A stretch of DNA of 64,000 nt from Cloeon dipterum (taxonomy: Eukaryota > Arthropoda > Insecta > Ephemeroptera > Baetidae). Position numbers and translations under genes: made by a program. Of this stretch, positions 1 through 13,011 are shown piece after piece. Position 1 is the first letter of the stretch. Each line of letters starts with the position of its first letter. The stretch is taken from the NCBI RefSeq assembly GCF_949628265.1, contig NC_088789.1, positions 7,308,886 through 7,372,885 on the forward strand. Direction: 5' to 3'. The notes below the pieces were generated by a model. It did no database searches, had not been told where the DNA came from, and saw nothing but the letters and a program-made list of their open reading frames with translations.

Positions 1-2526
1 TGATAAAATAATGCTCTCTCGTCGTTTGTTCAAGCAGATTTTTGTCTCACATGGGTACACAACGAACACGGCAAGAGGTCTTTGCTCAGGCCCGCGGACT
101 GTGGGGGGTTTGGGAGCTCATTTTCTGGAGGGTACGAAAGTGATGCGTGAATGGCGATATATGCCAAATATTTTGGCACAGGGATGATGTGCACAAATCT
201 TGGGACGGTGAGTTGTTTATCAGGCAAAGTTTATACGGCTTCAATGAAAATTAAGTTTAATATAAAAAATATTCATCAACTTTCAAAATATCCACTCTTT
301 ATAAAATTATTGATTAATTTGAACACAAGCTGAGATTGAAAAATCCAGGTTTGCCAATATTAAATTACTTCGTAATATGGATCCCCTTGAACTCCATACG
401 GAAAAAACACTGATATTGGTTATTCTGAATTTGTGCTTAGTAAGGCAGAAATTTACAAAATTTTCATTCATTTATCAATCAAACCTACATATTCATATTT
501 TGTGGGATCATAGAGGCAATTGGTACGATCCCGCATACAACAGTTTTTCTGGGTAAATGAGTGTTTGTATATACCCTACATTTCCAGAATAAAAAATAGC
601 TCATATTTTTATTGTTATAGCAGTTTTAAACCATTAATTTAATAAAAATTATCGGAGCTGGTAAAAATTCCTGAAGTGATTTCAATAAAACTTCAAAATG
701 TCTTTGCCTGCTAAAGAATTTAACGTTACAAAATAACTGCGCAGAGGTTATGCGAGCGATTTTTCTTTTCACGCGGTATATGTCGAAGTACTGTAATCGC
801 AAATGGTGCTCAAAATGCAAGGAATTTAATATATAGATCATTAAAGTCGCTTGGTAGGATCTAGAAAGAAATTCATGATTGCACCTGATCAAACTTTTGA
901 GTTGTTTTTTGTCTGTTAATTCATCCCCTTTTTAAACTGCGATAACATTTCTTTGAACAAAATTCATTTGTGAACTTAAATTATGGTGCATGGTGTTGTT
1001 CAATTTTGATTAAAAACTTTCATCCCTTCGCTGTTGAAATGTTTCAACATCAATTTTAGCATAATTATGAAGTTTCTCCAACGCGCCAAGAACTTTTCAT
1101 ACTTCTCAAACAGTGTGCTACTTTCAAAACACTTTCAGCTCGCGTACCTCTGCATATACATCGTCTCAATTCGATTAGTGCTCACGTTGAAAATGATAAT
1201 TTTAGCCGACACCTTCCAGTTGAGCAGAGCTGAGTTTTGCTGTCGATTTCGAAAGCGCGCAAAATTCAGCCGCCATACAAAACTAGAATTCGTTTGGACC
1301 ACATATCCCGTACTAATTAAGGCAGAGAGAGACACGCAAAATCGGAAACAAACAAGCGGCGCAAAGAACAACTACAGAGTGATTTTTTATGAAATTGATT
1401 ATATATACATATTATTACAAATCTATATAGAACTTGTATATGAAAATGTTGAGATCGACGAAGCTCTATGAATTAATATACAAAAAAAAAACGGTGGGAA
1501 AGTGCCAAAACTCTTTGTTCACTCAAGGGCAGGTTCCAGTTTAAAGCGATTAGCCGATGTTATTGAAGGTCTATGGAAAATCCATGTGTACGTGGATAAT
1601 GAGTTTAATCTACTCGTGCTGTTAATTCAACATGTTAGGGAGCTTCCAAATTGTTTAGAGTTGGTACGTATAAAAAGTAAAAATTATGAAATTCACGTGC
1701 GAAATGTTCACTTTTGTTTGAAACTGTTTGCTCGCTTTTGTCGTGAAATACAAAGCAGTTTGATTTTATGTAATGTTTAGGGGGCAAAATCGCGAAACGC
1801 ACAATTTCGTTGCTCTATAATTGACTACATGATTTCACTGTCCACGAAGCTCACGCCGACGTCACGATCGGCCTTGTGGTGAAAGAGGAGATTTCGATGC
1901 TTGATGACAATCCTGATCACAAAACCGCGCGTTCATCTTCATCTGGTTAAAATCTAAAAAAAGGTTACCGCTAATCTCTGTGTAAATGTTACACTAACCG
2001 TGGTTAGGGAAAATGTAACTTGTTTGTATAAGTACGTGTCCTTGTTGGGAGTGTTTGGCGCGCAGCTCGCATAATGGAGCATTTTCGGAGTTTTTATTCT
2101 GTGGAAGAAAACGTCGAAAAAAGATGATCTCATGCTTGTTATATTCCACTCTGACAATGAATATTGAAAGTTACTATTATTGTTTGTTGGAGATTATTAT
2201 ACATGAGAGCCACTCATATAGCATCGCAAAAACGATCGGTCTTTTTAGGTATCTAGAACATCTTTCTGCGATCAAAACGAGAATTTTAAACGAAGAAAAT
2301 CGTGTTTCAGCGAAAAGTATATATTCCAGTTTTATGTACGGTAGACGAGAAGAAAACCAAGATATAAAAGATTAGTTAAGTAATTTTAAACAACCAAAAA
2401 TATCCACCTCGGTCAATAGTGGGCTATTCTTAAATACAGATCCTGTCAAAATTGTTATCCATCAAGGTGACAATAAAACTCAATTTTTTACAAAATAAAA
2501 AGCACAGTTGGTTTTTATTTTAATTC
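1..2526. other. Intergenic, no supported gene
   Basis: AT-rich sequence with only short open frames that lack recognisable protein features, splice context or composition bias. I see no RNA gene or clear repeat. It includes the immediate 3' flank of the protease gene, whose poly(A) signal is at the right edge. Confidence 0.6.
2514..2519 (-). terminator. Poly(A) signal of the protease gene
   Basis: The minus strand reads AATAAA eight bases after the stop codon of the protease, implying a very short 3' UTR. Short UTRs are common for highly expressed digestive proteases. Confidence 0.6.
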
Positions 2527-5500
2527 CTACACGAGATGTTCTGCGATGAAAGTGTTCCTGTAGCTTGTCACCCTGGTGAAGACTGCGGGCGAGCCAACTG
2601 AGCATCCGCGGCCGCTGCCAAACGAGGTGACGCCGATCAGAATGTATCTACCCAACTCGTCCTGAGAGACCAGGGGTCCTCCACTATCACCCTGAGAAAG
2701 AAAGGAAATATTAACAGGAAAGCACGTCGATGGAAAACAAGCACTATGGCTTTTTCAGTTTAATAATTGTTAGTTTTTTAACTGTGCCCATTTTTTTCTT
2801 CCAATCAACTTTATTATTAATTTGCCACTAAATAATATCAGTTGTTTATCGGTGACAACTGGAGATAAATAGCAAATTTAGGCCAAATTTGGAACTTAAA
2901 ATGTATTTTAAAGAAGCAACATCTTTTAAAATAGCAAAAATTTTTAAATTTAAAAATTAATTACGCGAGAAACAGTAACAAAAGACATAAAAACCGATGG
3001 TTAGCCAACTTACGTTGCACGTGCTAATTCCACCAGTGGTGCTAACACAGATCTTGTCTTTATTGATAGCTGGACCAAAGGTCCTGGTGCAGTCGGCGTT
3101 TGACATGACTGTGAAGTCGGCGTAGTTAAGAGTTGTGCTGATGGTGCTCGTGGCTAAAATAAAATTTTGCCCCGTGAACTTGGTTTGGTAGACAATGAGA
3201 GCAAAAATTTTTTGTGCTTTTCAACATGAAAACCTACTGAATAATTTATAGATAATTATAGGGATTTATTTAATTTGAAAACCTTGGCAAATATTGAATA
3301 TTAAATATTGTTTTCTCTTCTGAAAGAAATTTGCTATATTTTAGGAGTTAACGATACGCGTGAATCCTTTAAGTTCAAAAGCCTCCAAAATGGCTCAAAC
3401 ATATCTTTCCAAATTTACAGGTTTCTGGTATATTCCTAGGAATTCAAGAGAAAAAATAAATCAATTTATATTGTTACAATAAAATTGGCCAAGCCTATAA
3501 CAATAGAAACGCCACAAGATCTTTTGTTTTGAAGCTTTTTTCGGTAAAAAAAAGTCTTGCTTACAGTCAGAAATCTTTCCCCATCCACTGCCCTTCGCTC
3601 TGGCCCCGACGTAAGTTTTGGACAAATCCGAGGGCAACCTGACCGCAGACACGTAAGCTGAAATCACATGCACACGGCGGGCGATGAGCGGAATAGGAAC
3701 GACAAGTGCAGCGATATACTCACAATTGTATGTGGCACGAGTTGGGAGGCGTACCACAGCGATGTCGAAATCGATGTTCCTGTTCAAAGCCCTGTAGCTA
3801 GGGTGGTTGAAAATCGAGGTGGAGGTGAAGCTTTGCCGAGAAGATTCGTCGAATTTCGAGATGTCCTGAGAGCCCAGATACACCGTCACGCTCTTAGCCC
3901 TTGAAATTTTAAATTATAGTGTAATTAAATTATTTCAAATCTTGGTTCATTTTATAGTCTATTTGTTTGCGTGTGACACTAACACGCACTATTTATTTCC
4001 CGCAGTGGTGTTTGTGTGCAAGACTGTGTGCAACGCAAACAGCGGTGTCAAATGCAAACGTTTGAGAACGTTTGGACGAGACTCGCTGTCATCGTCTGCA
4101 CGCAGCTTATTTACGAAATTGACCTCTGAAAATCTCTATGTCTGTGTTTTGAGTTGGGAAATATACATATGTGTTGTGAAATTGCGAGGGATGGAAATTA
4201 TGTCAGTGGAACAAGAATATTTTTACTCTTCGCAAAAGTATTATGTGAAATGAAAATCAATAAAGAAAAAACAAAGCAATGACCTAAAACTGTTCAAAAT
4301 GGGCGTTAACTATTTTAATTCTTAATTGAGAGAAAATTTCAAGATAAGTCGTTAATTAAAACTGAGGAAGGTAGCAAAAAACTCCAAAATTTAATTATTT
4401 TTAACGCAGTGAAATATTTTGCGATCTAACCAAAAATTTATATTACAACAATTTTTTAACCTAATAATTTTGCACAAAAAAATGTAATATTAGAATCATC
4501 TGCAGGTAAACATTTTTTCAATTATCTTGACCAAGGAATTAATGAAAATGGGCTGTAAATAGTTTTAAAAACTAGTTTTCAAAATAATCAACTGCATATT
4601 TATGTTGAAAAATTGTTCGTTAAACGTTAAAAATGGAGTTATTAATTGTTTCATTAGGAGTGTAATATAATTAAACCACCATGTCTTCAAGCGTGGTGTG
4701 GTGTGCTATATACTCACGTGACGGTGCAGTGGGCTGCGGTCAACACGACGTTGGGTGAGATCAAGGAGCCTCCGCAAAAAGACCTGCCGTCGATGAAGAG
4801 GGCTGCTTGCCACGGGAATTGACCCCTGCTCGCCGCTATGCCTCCCACGATGCGGGGAGACAAGCCTGCAGAGTTGCGAATTAACGACTTTGTTCGTCAG
4901 CACATATTCAGTCGATGCTGCAGTAATTAAAAGTTTGAAACGAGTTTCTTACCTACTGTGATGTTAACAATCGGCTGAACAATTTCATGTACTGGTTTGA
5001 ATTTTGCCCATTCTACAACTTGGCAGCTCTGAAATAATTGAGAAAGTTGCAGTTTAAGTCTAACCGATTCTGTATTGTTCGTCAAAACCATTAGAAAATA
5101 TTGTGTTATTAAAAGTTTCTGACTAAGTTTATAACAAGACTTTTTGAAACGAATGGGAAGAGAGCTTAATCCCACACAATCTTCTTACTTTTTTGTAATT
5201 TTAAAATCATAAAAATAAACCCTTGAATAAAATGCTGAACAACTTTTGTGTGTCTAATTTGAGGATGGAAATTTGATTATGATCAAATTCTATGTTGAAT
5301 ATTTTGTTTATAGAATCGGACTGAAAATAAGAAGCCTATTCTTTCCTCCTCCACTCGTTATTTTATCTATTATATATGTATGAAGTGCATACACAGTGCT
5401 CAGATAGAGCAGAGCAGATGTTGAAGAGACGCAATTAACGCCACACACGCCTCGTCCACTGAACACAGTCCATTCAGGCAATAGACTTGAGAAAGGAGAG

Positions 5501-5558
5501 AATGCAAACTCACCGCGACAGCGACAAGGGCCAGCAAAACGAGAGAGCTGCTCTTCAT
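2527..5558 (-). CDS. Chymotrypsin-like serine protease (S1A), secreted zymogen
   Basis: Seven coding exons, read 5' to 3' on the minus strand: 5558-5514, 5028-4953, 4865-4718, 3899-3724, 3657-3565, 3153-3014, 2691-2527. All introns are GT-AG and the phases agree, giving 280 residues. Residues 1-16 are a signal peptide ([15 protein letters not shown]). A propeptide ends at SPR|IVGG (cleavage after Arg45). The catalytic triad is His86 (TAAHC), Asp135 (FDIAV) and Ser229 (GDSGGPL). The usual disulphide cysteines are present (71/87, 168/182, 191/220). The residue at the base of the S1 pocket (189 in chymotrypsin numbering) is Ser, with Thr190, Gly216 and Ala226, so chymotrypsin-like rather than trypsin-like specificity is inferred. 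One N-glycosylation sequon (NIT) lies in the propeptide. The likely role is digestive or extracellular proteolysis. The start is the first ATG after the TATA box and opens the signal peptide. Confidence 0.93.
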
Positions 5559-5605
5559 GGTTTTGATTGGGAAGCAATGCCTTGGAGCAGCCAGTCTCAA
5601 ATCCT

Positions 5606-5613
5606 TATTTATA
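5606..5613 (-). promoter_or_regulatory. TATA box of the protease gene
   Basis: TATAAATA on the minus strand, about 48 bases upstream of the protease ATG. This leaves room for a 5' UTR of roughly 20 bases, typical of strongly expressed gut protease genes. Confidence 0.7.
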
Positions 5614-8600
5614 GCTCAGAATGCTTTGTGCGGCTTATCTCCAAGTTTAATTGCACCGACACGTTGTTAGTCTGATAAAAACCTCGCGCGTAGTGTAGAA
5701 TTTCAGATCGTAATTGTGAGATGCTGTCCTCCGTGTGTGACGTGCTGTGTCGGATCGTAAAGTCGCCTGATAAAGATGTGTCACACATTTATGCTTTTGA
5801 GCTGAAAAATTAAACTAGGCTTCAAAACATTTGCGTCGTATGACGTTCCTGGAAAGGAAAAGTGAGAATCACATCGTTTTATTGAGCGAAATGAGCAAAG
5901 TATTGCAATAGATGATAAGAGGAATTTAATTATGGTTTCATACTTTCCTCATTACTTTTGTATTTCTAAAACAATATATATGATCAACTTTTGCTCTTGA
6001 CAAGGACTATAATATGGTTGGTCGGAAACTCTTCTGATTTTTTTCTGTTGTCATATTAAATTTCTTGTCAAAGCAGCTAAAATGATAAAAGTATAAGCAT
6101 AGCATCTGCAGGTAAAATCTGATACGTTCCCTTTTTCGTTCTTCTTAATAAAAAAAGAGAAGGATAAATTAATCGAGATAGGAGCAGGTGAAGAAGAACC
6201 GGGTTTGTGCCTCCAGAGAAGTAAACACCGGAATTTGAATCCCGAACGGAGTGTGCTGCAAAGACAGATTGATTACAGAAGAATAAAAAGCAGCTGCGAA
6301 CAGGCGTTGTTGGCATTCTTGCAACATCTCCAGTCGCCTGTTAATTATTGCACGCGAGCGAGTGTTTGCCGGGGGAGCATTTTGCCTTTTAGCTAGACCA
6401 ACCCTTCGCTGCTACTTTCTCGCAGACGATGCGTGCGGGCAATTAACGCTCGCCTTTTGCTGCGTAAACAAGCCTAATTAACAGCCGACAACAATAACAT
6501 TGACAAATGGCTTTCTCAAATTAAGTGCTGGACGACAAATTCCGTGACCTTAGCACTACTGTCCTTGCTGAGAGAATGTGAGGAACAGCTTGTTGATCGA
6601 ATAGTATCAAAACTGGATAATGGTTTTAACTTGAAATTTTGTAGTTTCTCCTCGATCCAGTTCAAATTCTGTTGTATTATACTGTTCAGCATGCTTAAGC
6701 TAGTTATTATTATTATTTTATTGAATTGGTTTACCTCTTTTGGGATGTATAACCCCCCGGCGATAGCGAACAACTCCGCATCCCAATAACATCGCGAACG
6801 CATCACATGGGCACATGGGCCACATTGGAGGAAGATCACTCCAGAAAAGAACCAGCTCGAGTTACTGCTCCCAAACTGGGGTCTTTTATTGAAACGCTAG
6901 ACATTTGTCCCGTGAAATTCATCATACATGTGAACATGGTGCAAATCAGTAAGTAACGAGTTGAAAAGCTTACGCAAGAGGGTCGAATGTAGGCGCAAAT
7001 CAGCCCGCACTCGACCCTAAACATCACTCGGACTCTCATATTGCAACGTGCGTGCAAAGCATGTGCTCAATAATGCAAGCCAACGGCTTGGTTGATTCAA
7101 AGGTAAAAATATGAAAGAACAATTTTGCAGGTCTTTTTTTCCACTATCATATTTTTTAGAAAATACTTCATAAAGTGAAATAAGAAATAAAATATTTTAG
7201 GTTTATGAGGACTATTTTTGCTTCAATTTTTTACTATCTGAAATTGTTTTGGAACATGTGTTTTAATTTTCTTTTTAATATTTGCGTGAAGTTCAATCTT
7301 TAAAATCTTAGGAGCAAAAATTGAACCAAGAAAAGGATCATACATTTTTAATCTCTTGTGATGGATGAAAAAGTAATGTTAACGTTGCCATCGATTTGAA
7401 GGAAAAATTGAAACAATCAAGCAACCTGTCATGCTATCATTGTGTACGGCAGTATACTCTAGCCGATGCATCATCTTCAGTGTCACGAGAACAGGAAAAC
7501 GCTCTCTGACAATTTTCAGCACTACTCATGCTCATTTCTCGCCTAGCCCCTTTATTAATTTATCTTGGTTTTTGTCTCTCGGGTTTTTGTAGAAACCGAG
7601 CTTAATTAATATTTTCTCTTCATTGAGTCAGCTTTAATGAGAATGTAAACAAGAATCCTAATAATTCAAGCTTTACCGGAATTTTAATTAAATTTTGCCC
7701 TTCTGCCCGCTGTTCTTCCGCTTTCGAAGCTGGTCGAAAATTTAATTACGAAGGACAAAAACATTTCGTTTCAATCCTGCCCTGTTATAAATGGTTTACG
7801 AGCACTCGCTGCGTGCAGGAAGAGGCTTGATATTGTTGTGTAATAAAGTTTCTCAGAATGGACCGTACGCGCAGCTGAGATAGTTTTCCAAGTTTGCACT
7901 GCGCTGGTTGCGTGTGTGGAAAGACAACGAGTGGAGGAGAACTTTCCCTCATTTTGAGGTGCAATAACGGACTGGAGAAGCGACTTTTTTGTAGTCAGCC
8001 TCACTGGCTCTTCTGCCCTGTTTGATTAATTTCTAATTTCTTCTTGGTGCCAAAGTTCAGGCCAACGCAATCAAGCCATCAAATGCCATTCATCTATTTG
8101 CTTCGTTGTCACGTGCCAAGAAGGCGGAGAGACGGAGAGAGTATGCATTAAGAAACACTTAAATGCCTGTTTGAAAAGTTTTATTTAACAGTGGGCAGGC
8201 CTTCTCAAAGAATACTATTTTTGGTAGGCAGGACAGTTAGTAAATTGTTTTCGAAGTAACGAGCTGGAAGGAGGAAAAAGAAAAATGCCTCACTGCTTGA
8301 AGAAGAAAGCTTGGCGATTCAACAGCTCACGCGCAGAGATAAAATCCCTGCGCTCGGCCAAGTTTGACGTAAGCCGTCAAGATTTTCGTCATTGTTTACC
8401 TGCGCCGCACGTAGTCAAAGTTGGTCCGTTTAATTTCGGCATGTGGGCTAAAAATTCATCAAGCCGGCAGAATAATAATCCCCGGCACCATTAATCTCAA
8501 GACGCAATTTATCCCGATTAGCCCTGCGTGCGGTTCGTGGCCTGGTCTAATCATCACTAATTAGATATGATTACGCACGCCTGACAAACTCCGAGGGGGG

Positions 8601-10262
8601 CACTAAAATATGCATGTTGTCCGTGTGTAATTCCATTTGGCGCTGAGTGGGTTGTCTACCGGCTAATAGCGGCCCATTTCATCAATCATGGCCGACTCGA
8701 GCGCATTGACAGCTCACAATCTCTCAACACCTACGATGTATCGCTGCGCTGACAGGGACGCAAGCGTTCCTTCCTTCCTCCAGCCATCCACTGTCTGGGC
8801 GCGAAGACGGCGGCGAAAATATTGTGCGGCAGGCAACCGGCGCTGCCGATGAGCCGAGCCGGTTGCATAGCCTGTCTAACAGGTTGCTTCCCCCGACAAC
8901 ATTGCATGATTTCTTTTTTTTCCTGAATAGATTCTCCACGGGCAAAATGCGTCTGCCTTTACAGTATAATGATGTAGGGGGTAAAAATAACGATCATGTG
9001 TACTTTTTTAAATTTTGCGTTCATCAAGTGGTTGATTTAATTGATTTCATTATGCATTGTGCATTATCTATGCGCCACTCTATGGTTAGTATTTTTTATT
9101 TCAAATGAGAATCAAGCTAAACATTCAATTTTGCTTTTTTTACTCTAAGTTCTTAATTACCCGTGTTTTCAAGGTGGATTTTGATTCCCATAAGCTCTTT
9201 ATTATCTGTCCAACGTTGTATGGTATGCCTTTTGTAAATTTCCAAAAAATGAAATAAAATAAAAGAGGATTTCAAGTAGGACGTTAGTGCACGTCATTTG
9301 AAAAGCACGCAAACTTTGTTGATAATATTTTCGAAAACTTTCTAAGCTTATTTGAATAAATCATGTTTTATCCACAAATCGACACAATTTCAGAGAACTC
9401 ATTTTTCTGATTAAAAGCAGTTTCCGTTGATGAGTATTTGTTTTGCATCTGCAATGGGAAACATTCATTATTGCTAATATTGTTTTTATCAAATTGACTC
9501 TAATTCATACCATTTTAATACCCCGCAAAAACACAATCTGTTTCATAGAGGTAGGGACTGGCTTTTAGAAAATTTACAATCGAAGTACTTGCGTTGCATT
9601 GTTTCCTGCTAATTGTAAAACTTTAATGTATGCCTCATCAGATTAAATTATTAATCAAACAAAAAAACTGTAATTTTCTAATACCAATTTGCAACTTAGC
9701 TAACTTTCACGAACATATTTTCTGGCATTAATAATTCGGGCCATGCAGGACCCCTTTTGTTACTCTTTCGTAAATAATTAACACGCGTTAATGGCTGCCT
9801 CATTGATTATGCCAGTCGCGGTGGGTGCCAAATCAGATTGCGGTTTGCTGCAGTTTAATGCAAGCTGAGCTATCATTTATCCAGTTTATGGTCGGTATGT
9901 TTACCTTCAATTAATCGATAGCAGGTCAGATAGAGTGCTGATGGCTAACAATTTTACTCTTTCTGTTTACGCCTGATTTTTTTTTCAGAGCACTGATTGA
10001 TACAAAACCACGAGCTTCAACTTTGACATTTTACTTTTCACCAATTACATTTTCACTGCGTAAAACTAATTGATTTTTTTATAAAAGGCAGCCTCTTACG
10101 GATATACACGCTATACCAGGGTCATGAAATGATTGAATAATATGCTGGGGTCAGAAACAATTCTGGTTTATTTGATAAAAATAAGCGGTCACAACGCTGA
10201 TGGTTCAGGAATGATAAGTATACTCGTACGTGTTTGCTTTTTTCAAATAGACTAGAACATCA
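5614..10262. other. Intergenic between protease and allatostatin-A
   Basis: No frame here has splice context or recognisable protein content. AT-rich for the most part, with a GC-richer patch at about 8.65-8.9 kb. No tRNA, rRNA or repeat array seen. Confidence 0.55.
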
Positions 10263-10268
10263 TTTATT
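10263..10268 (-). terminator. Candidate poly(A) signal of allatostatin-A
   Basis: AATAAA on the minus strand, 345 bases past the stop codon of the allatostatin-A precursor. It is the nearest downstream match I noticed. Another lies near 10167. Confidence 0.35.
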
Positions 10269-10612
10269 TCACTTCTCTCTCAATCACCAGTAAATATGCA
10301 TTATTAGTCATCGTCTTCAAATTCATAAACTTTGGCGCGAATACCCAATCAGTGTGAAACAACGCACCCAGCTCAATGCGCGTCGAGAAACATGTATGTT
10401 TTTAAGACTAGATACACACAGGAAAATTATTCACGTGTCTGTCGTTAACATTGGTTAACATCAATGCTGCGCCGTCCGTCTATTATGATGGACCGATCGA
10501 ATAATAATGGTTAAATGCTCTATTTGTCAGTTAAAACGACGGAAACGGAGAGAGGAGGAGGAGGAGATTAAAGAAGAGGAACAACAGGAATGTCTATCGA
10601 ATGGAGAAGGGT

Positions 10613-13011
10613 TTAGTTGCTGACCGCTGGAGCCCGCTTGCCCAGCCCGAAGTTGTACATTCGCCCCGCGGACTTTTTCTGCTCCTGTTGGTACGCCTGC
10701 AGCTCTTCCTTCGAGATTTCCCGTTTGCCCAGTCCGAATGAGTATTGCCTGTTCCGTTTGCCCAGGCCAAAGCTGTACTGTCGGCCACCGCTCGGTTGTC
10801 GCTTGCCCAAGCCAAAACTGTATTTGGACGCCCGTTTGCCGAGTCCAAAGCTGTACGCCTGGTTCTTGGCGAACCGCTTGCCCAAGCCGAACGCGTACGG
10901 GCCGGCAGCTCGCTTCACTTCGCTCAGGTCCTCGCTAGATCCGTCCTCCTCCAGGTCGGGCTCGAATTCTTCTTCAGTGTCATCGTCGTCGTCTTCAATC
11001 TGAAACAGGGTTTGAGAAATCAATTGGGTGATTTATTTATCAATTGTTAGATGCTAAATCTCTTCAATTTTGATCAGAGCTTTGGAAAAAAAAATAATAG
11101 AAATTTGATACATGTAAGGCTGCAATTTATCTTTCATCTTGGAGAGGTAGATAAGGCTGATACAATCATGTCGGTCTTCGTCTGTGCCTACTTAGACAAA
11201 TTTTCTTTTTAAATTACAAAATTCAGTGTTTTTAGAAATAAGAAATTTGTATTTAAATACACTTGAAATAATTTTATTTATTTATTTAATTCATTTGCCA
11301 TCTTGTTGAGTCAGCTCATTTCGTTAACAAATGTTGCGATGTTAAAACTAAAATTGAATATCGACAAGCGATGCTGTAAGGAATCCCATTATAGATAATA
11401 ATATAATGGCAAAAATTTCGAAAGAAATGGATTGATATCATATACATATTGATTTTTGTAAATGTGGAGCTGGTGTCAGGGCAACAATTAAATTTTATTC
11501 CTTATTTTTTTTTGACAATTATTGTATGCTCTATTTTTTCAATGTAAATATTGGATGAAATATGAAAAAATGAAACCAAAATTTCGCCGGGTTTCAGCAT
11601 TCGTGCTAGTGCAGTGCGCGCCCTTCCCGGTCCTCCGGTCCTCGGACAGGAATAAAATGAGCAAAAAAGCAAAAAAAAAAGCATTCGCTGTCGATGATCA
11701 ATATTTAAATGAATTTGAGCAAAAATAGCATGAAAACGCTGACAATAAAATTTATTTTTGCCTTCCTCCATTGATTGCACTAAAAGCTTCGAATTTCTTT
11801 GAACTATGACGGAAAGATTTATCGGAAAACGCGATGAAGGCGAAGCCATTAAAGCAGGAAAAGAATGGAATTTCTGATTTCGTCAATCTAAATTATTATA
11901 ATTTCATGCGTGGTTCCAATAAATTTTTACTGCTTATTAACCTGCTGCACGCGATTGCTTTTCCTTCTTATTATTTGACTGTATATTTCGCTGTAGCAGG
12001 TGTAAAGACTAAATTTAAATTGCAAACAGCATTTAGATTTCGTGATTTTCCAGCTCTACTGAGGTACAAAAGAATTTACCAAGCCAACGCAACGCATAAA
12101 TTGTGATCAACGTTCAATTTTGTTTTTGATTCACTCAATACTAAATTATTGTTGTTTGTTTTTTTGTTCAAACCGCTCACTTCCTAAATTCATTTTAGTG
12201 GAAGTTTGTAACTATATCGAACAATTGACGCAGACCATTGCAAATATTGCAGATTATAACCCGTTTGTTTTGAGAACAATCTTGTTGTACAATATATGTC
12301 AATTGTATGCTATTATGCTAATTGTAAGTAGCTGAATACCCATTAAATGGAGCAAAATACAATTTAAATTATTAAAGCACTATTAGTTTGTAGTTTTCAT
12401 TCTCAAAAATTGAAATAAAAGCACGAGACACGATACGAATGCAAACTATTTTATCTCTTAAATTCAATTTAAGAAATGGTTTAAAATTTTTACACTCTTG
12501 GTATCTAATCAAGTTTTTACTATCAATTTGTTTAAGATTAAAAAAAAATTTCACTCACTGAATTCTCTGAAACGTCCATGGATCTCTTGCCGAGGCCAAA
12601 CGAGTACAGGTTGTTGTGGAGCCGCTTGCCAAGGCCGAACGAGTACTGGCGGCCGCTGCGCTCACGCTTGCCCAGCCCGAAAGCGTAGTACTTATTGCCG
12701 TTGGCCGGCGTGCGTTTGCCGAGACCGAAGTTGTAGACGGGCAGTCTCTTGAACTCGGACACGTAGTAGGCGCGCTTGCTGGCCGGCGGAAGGACGCCGC
12801 CGTTGCCGCCGCTCAGGTACTCCCAGTCGAGGTCGTCCTCCTCGCCGGTCAACGGACCCGAGGCCTCCTCGTGCTGGTGGCCGGTGGCAACCGCTGCCGA
12901 GGCCACCTCGTTTCCAGGGGTCTCCACGCCGGCGACCCCCGTAGCGCCGTGCAGGGCAACTGCGACCAGCAGCAAACACCAGCAAGACAGTCTGCCATTT
13001 TCACTGCCCAT
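10613..13011 (-). CDS. Allatostatin-A (FGLamide) preprohormone
   Basis: Two coding exons, 13011-12559 and 10999-10613 (minus), joined in phase 0 across a 1559-bp GT-AG intron, give a 279-residue precursor. The start is the ATG two bases after a good splice acceptor (CTGTTTGCAG at 13014), so the leader is spliced. It opens a signal peptide (residues 1 to about 28). Ten copies end in FGLGKR, meaning amidated FGLa plus a dibasic site: LPVYNFGL (90-97), TPANGNKYYAFGL (101-113), ERSGRQYSFGL (117-127), LHNNLYSFGL (131-140), AAGPYAFGL (182-190), FAKNQAYSFGL (194-204), ASKYSFGL (208-215), QPSGGRQYSFGL (219-230), NRQYSFGL (234-241), SAGRMYNFGL (261-270, after KK). A strongly acidic spacer at about 152-179 splits the copies 4+6. 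Peptides of this family inhibit juvenile hormone synthesis, gut muscle and feeding through galanin-like GPCRs. Cockroaches have 13-14 copies. Confidence 0.96.
11587..11670 (-). repeat. Dispersed repeat A, copy 1 (in the allatostatin-A intron)
   Basis: About 75-84 bases are nearly the reverse complement of 47780-47855. They share the GC-rich core GCGCGCCCTTCCCGGTCC and an A/T-rich flank with GAGCAAAAAAG-type sequence. Copy 1 carries a short internal duplication (CCTCCGGTCCTCGG) absent from copy 2. The family is unknown; a SINE or MITE fragment is possible. Confidence 0.75.
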